DNA of 7,748 nucleotides from Candidatus Bipolaricaulota bacterium (GTDB taxonomy: Bacteria; Bipolaricaulota; Bipolaricaulia; Bipolaricaulales; Bipolaricaulaceae), in contig JALVLL010000233.1 of assembly GCA_027027485.1 (NCBI GenBank), positions 1 through 7,748 of the forward strand, in the 5' to 3' direction. Each line of letters begins with the position of its first letter. Position 1 is the stretch's first letter. The notes under the pieces are model-generated. The model was not told the origin of the DNA, searched no databases, and saw only the letters and a list, made by a program, of their open reading frames with translations. A program made the translations under genes and the position numbers. Positions 5,697 through 7,748 of this stretch are shown piece by piece.

Positions 5697-6474
5697 ATCC
5701 ACCGGCGCCGCGGTAGCGTCGGAGCCCGGCCCGCCAGAGGGTTCGGCCGAGAAGAAGGAATCCCGCTAATACCCCCAGCTGATGCCCCAAAAGCTCTATT
5801 CCGCCGTGCCCCACCAGCACCATCACGGGGAAGTTGGAAAGGAGAACCAACGGGAGCACCGTGGTGAGAAGGACCCTCACCGCGCCCCGGTACACCCCGG
5901 CCGGGTACCTGGCGAACTCCGCGAGGTCATAAACGAGCCAGAAGAAGTTATGCATCCTGACGAGCCAGAAGCTCAGGGACACGAGACAGAAAACCATAAG
6001 CCCATAAATCACCAGTGAAAGCAGCAAGGAAAGCGAAAAGAGGAGGAGATGCGGCCACGAAACCCCGGGAAGGAAATGGGCGGCGTAGACGAGAACTCCT
6101 ATCCCCAAAGGGAATCTCCATAGGGACTGGGGATTGAAGCGATGGAAAGCGAGGAAAAGCGGCGTCGGTACCGGGCGCAAGAGGAACTGCTCCAGTTTCC
6201 CGTCCTCTACTAAATCGGGCAAGCGTTGCAATCCCCGGAGGAGCGTCCTTTCGAGCTCCAACAGCACGGCGAGCGTTCCCACCAAGGCCAGGCTTTCGCC
6301 CCAGCTCCATCCCGCGATGCTCCTCACCCCCGCGTAGATCACCCGGAAGAGCAGGACCCCGGCCACTACCTCGATCGCTCCGCCCAGGATCCCCAGCAGG
6401 GCATCCAGGCGGAAGAAAAATTCCCATTTGCATCGCAAGGAGATGAGCCGCGCCACCGCCCGCACCGTGCTCAT
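5695..6474 (-). CDS. ABC-2 type exporter permease, ABC2_membrane_6-like (second subunit)
   Basis: This is an integral membrane subunit of an ABC-2 type export system; its substrate is unknown. The 259 residues fit the family length. Hydrophobic segments are visible at about 24-48, 62-75, 121-137, 141-172, 199-221 and 230-246. The family-like cytoplasmic motif LPDLVEDGKLEQFLLRPVP lies at 85-103, a partner of the same motif in the upstream permease, and a late EFARYPAGVYRG stretch is at 186-197. The ATG at 6474 is chosen over longer upstream starts because it overlaps the TGA of the preceding permease gene as ATGA, a standard translational-coupling junction. The protein ends in LRRYRGAGG, nearly the same tail as its partner (LRRYRGAGI). 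It is the last gene of its operon. Heterodimer formation with the other permease is inferred from adjacency and shared family. Confidence 0.88.
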   Translation of the reverse strand: MSTVRAVARLISLRCKWEFFFRLDALLGILGGAIEVVAGVLLFRVIYAGVRSIAGWSWGESLALVGTLAVLLELERTLLRGLQRLPDLVEDGKLEQFLLRPVPTPLFLAFHRFNPQSLWRFPLGIGVLVYAAHFLPGVSWPHLLLFSLSLLLSLVIYGLMVFCLVSLSFWLVRMHNFFWLVYDLAEFARYPAGVYRGAVRVLLTTVLPLVLLSNFPVMVLVGHGGIELLGHQLGVLAGFLLLGRTLWRAGLRRYRGAGG

Positions 6475-7262
6475 ATCCCCGCCCCCCGGTAACGCCGCAG
6501 GCCGAGCGTCCGTACCCCCTTTGCGATCACGACGGAAATAGCGAGCCATAAGACGAGGACACCGAATTCCAGGGGAAGTTCCCCGGGTTTGACCCTTCCC
6601 AGAAAGATCTGAGCGGGAAGCCAACCGACGAACCTAAAGGGAAGGAAGAGCCAGACTTCCCGCAAGGGGAGTACGTCCAAAGGGACGAAGCCGCCGGAGA
6701 GGAATGTAGCGGCCACGTCAGCCACCCCCGCAAAGCCCGTTGTCCTCTCGGTCCAGAAAGCCAGGAGGTTGAGGGTGTAGCCCAAGTTGAAGGCCAGTAT
6801 TACCCCCAAGAGCCAAAACCCCACCGCTACCGGGGCTTGCCACCATTCCCCGGGGACCAGGAAGTAGCGGTGCAGGATCCCAGCCACAACAGTCGCCCCA
6901 AGGGAACTCAAGAGCCAATAGGGAATCCATCCTCCCAGGTTCCGGGATAGATACAGCCCATAATGGCTTGCGGGACGCACGAGCCACAGCAAAAGGCGCC
7001 CGTTCCGGATCTCCTCCCCGATTTCGTACCAGGCGGAAAAGGGCGTGTTCGCCACGAAGAACTGGACCACGACGTAGTAGGTGACCATGGCCGAAAGGTC
7101 ATAGTTCCCTAGAGTCCCGCCCGCTCCGAGCACCGCTCGCCAAAGGAAGAACACCGCTAAGGGCGGGATGAGAACTGCAGAGAGGAAGCCGACGATATTC
7201 CCCCAGTAAGCGAGGCTCGTCTTGGTCTCTACCGTCACTGCGCGGAAATAGGGTCGCAGCAT
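6471..7262 (-). CDS. ABC-2 type exporter permease, ABC2_membrane_6-like (first subunit)
   Basis: This integral membrane protein of 263 residues belongs to the same permease family as the gene after it, and with it probably forms the channel of an ABC-2 exporter. Membrane segments can be seen at about 22-45, 58-72, 112-131, 143-168, 180-197 and 232-249. The motif EIGEEIRNGRLLLWLVRP at 80-97 is the hallmark loop of the family (I-x-x-G-x-L-x-x-x-L-x-R-P), and LSGGFVPLDVLPL at 188-200 is the typical late segment. The ATG at 7262 has a good ribosome site, GGGAG with 6 bases of spacing, and begins 3 bases after the ATPase stop codon. It overlaps the next gene by ATGA. Substrates proposed for this type of cassette elsewhere vary, and nothing here decides one. 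Confidence 0.88.
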   Translation of the reverse strand: MLRPYFRAVTVETKTSLAYWGNIVGFLSAVLIPPLAVFFLWRAVLGAGGTLGNYDLSAMVTYYVVVQFFVANTPFSAWYEIGEEIRNGRLLLWLVRPASHYGLYLSRNLGGWIPYWLLSSLGATVVAGILHRYFLVPGEWWQAPVAVGFWLLGVILAFNLGYTLNLLAFWTERTTGFAGVADVAATFLSGGFVPLDVLPLREVWLFLPFRFVGWLPAQIFLGRVKPGELPLEFGVLVLWLAISVVIAKGVRTLGLRRYRGAGI

Positions 7263-7265
7263 CGG

Positions 7266-7748
7266 TTACTCCCGCGAGAAATAGGCCCGCAAGGCCTCCT
7301 CCAGGTCCGGCTCCTCCAGGGTGAGGTCGGCCACAGGGAATTCCTCGAGGAGGACCCGGACCACATCCTTGGCCCGCTCGGCGGGGACATTTAGCACGGC
7401 TTGGGGGCCTTCTATCTCGACAGGCTCCCCCAGAGAGGAAAGTTCTTCCTGAGGTGCTTCCCCATCGAAGAGGACCCGCAGTCTCCGCATCCCGGAAAGT
7501 TTTGCGACAAGTTCCTCGGGAGAGCCCTGGGCTATGATCACCCCGCGGTCGAGGAGCAGTACCCGGTCGGCGAGATCCTCGATATCCCGGGTGTAGTGGC
7601 TGGTGACGATGCAGGCGGCGTTCGTTCTCTTCACGTACTCGCGGATGAAGCGCCGCAGGGCTACCTGGGACATGAGATCCAACCCCAGGGTGGGCTCGTC
7701 CAGAAGGAGGACCTTGGGGCGCCAGAGGAGGGCAGCGCAGAGCTCGAC
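7266..7748 (-). CDS. ABC-2 exporter ATPase subunit, NatA/CcmA-like (5' end outside window)
   Basis: This is the ATP-binding subunit that drives the two downstream permeases. Only the last 160 codons lie in the window; the frame stays open to the edge at 7748, so the Walker A and the signature motif are outside. What remains begins VELCAALLWRPKV, which in the family directly follows the signature. The Walker B VLLLDEPT has Asp17 and the catalytic Glu18 (numbered from the edge), the D-loop reads LGLD, and the switch histidine is His51 in VTSHYTRDIE. A C-terminal regulatory-type domain with a LRVLFDGE strand follows, as in NatA-type ATPases. A TTG at 7682 is only an internal codon: the Walker B motif lies upstream of it. 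The gene stops 3 bases before the first permease. Its promoter is not in the window. Confidence 0.9.
   Translation of the reverse strand, partial: VELCAALLWRPKVLLLDEPTLGLDLMSQVALRRFIREYVKRTNAACIVTSHYTRDIEDLADRVLLLDRGVIIAQGSPEELVAKLSGMRRLRVLFDGEAPQEELSSLGEPVEIEGPQAVLNVPAERAKDVVRVLLEEFPVADLTLEEPDLEEALRAYFSRE

Noticed and set aside
5131..5716. Plus-strand open frames of 174 and 149 codons running from the binding-protein gene into the leader region
   Set aside because: They cross antisense from a coding gene into the structured leader and have no recognisable domain. Only the short NIAGRNRYP end is of interest, and it is reported as a repeat or relic.

Overview
This is a GC-rich bacterial window with dense gene packing and mostly overlapping or nearly touching genes. 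Seven protein genes are well supported. Nothing in it names a genus. The gene families are broadly distributed, and the peptide-binding protein carries a plain Sec signal without a lipobox cysteine, which is more usual in a two-membrane (diderm) or deep-branching bacterium than in a Firmicute. Three candidate starts sit 9-10 bases after a TANNNT-like hexamer with little 5' leader, so leaderless transcripts may be common here. No rRNA, tRNA, insertion sequence, phage gene or CRISPR array was seen.

Layout. (1) 80-850, plus strand: coaX, type III pantothenate kinase, the first step of coenzyme A synthesis from pantothenate. (2) 857-5421, minus strand: a four-gene peptide-uptake and peptide-cleavage operon, read right to left as a family-5 substrate-binding protein, a metal-dependent amidohydrolase of the dipeptidase-like group, a DppB-type permease and a DppC-type permease. 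The last three genes are tightly coupled, and the operon ends tail-to-tail with coaX with only 6 bases between them. No ATPase genes are present in this operon. (3) 5422-5694: the only substantial non-coding stretch. On the minus strand it holds a likely promoter, a possible 22-codon leader ORF, two strong hairpins and a clear intrinsic terminator placed just before the ribosome binding site of the binding-protein gene. It looks like an attenuation-type leader. Next to it is a 20-base exact copy of the coaX 3' end. (4) 5695-7748, minus strand: an ABC-2 type exporter operon made of an ATPase (cut by the window edge) and two ABC2_membrane_6-like permeases in a head-to-tail arrangement.

How the genes fit together. 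The binding protein would capture short peptides or related compounds outside the cytoplasmic membrane. The DppB/DppC pair would move them inward using ATPases encoded elsewhere, and the cytoplasmic amidohydrolase would cut the imported molecules. The ABC-2 cassette is a separate export system of unknown substrate. The most interesting part is the leader at about 5443-5613. It puts a terminator between a promoter and the transport operon, and I could not match it to a riboswitch class that I know by motif.
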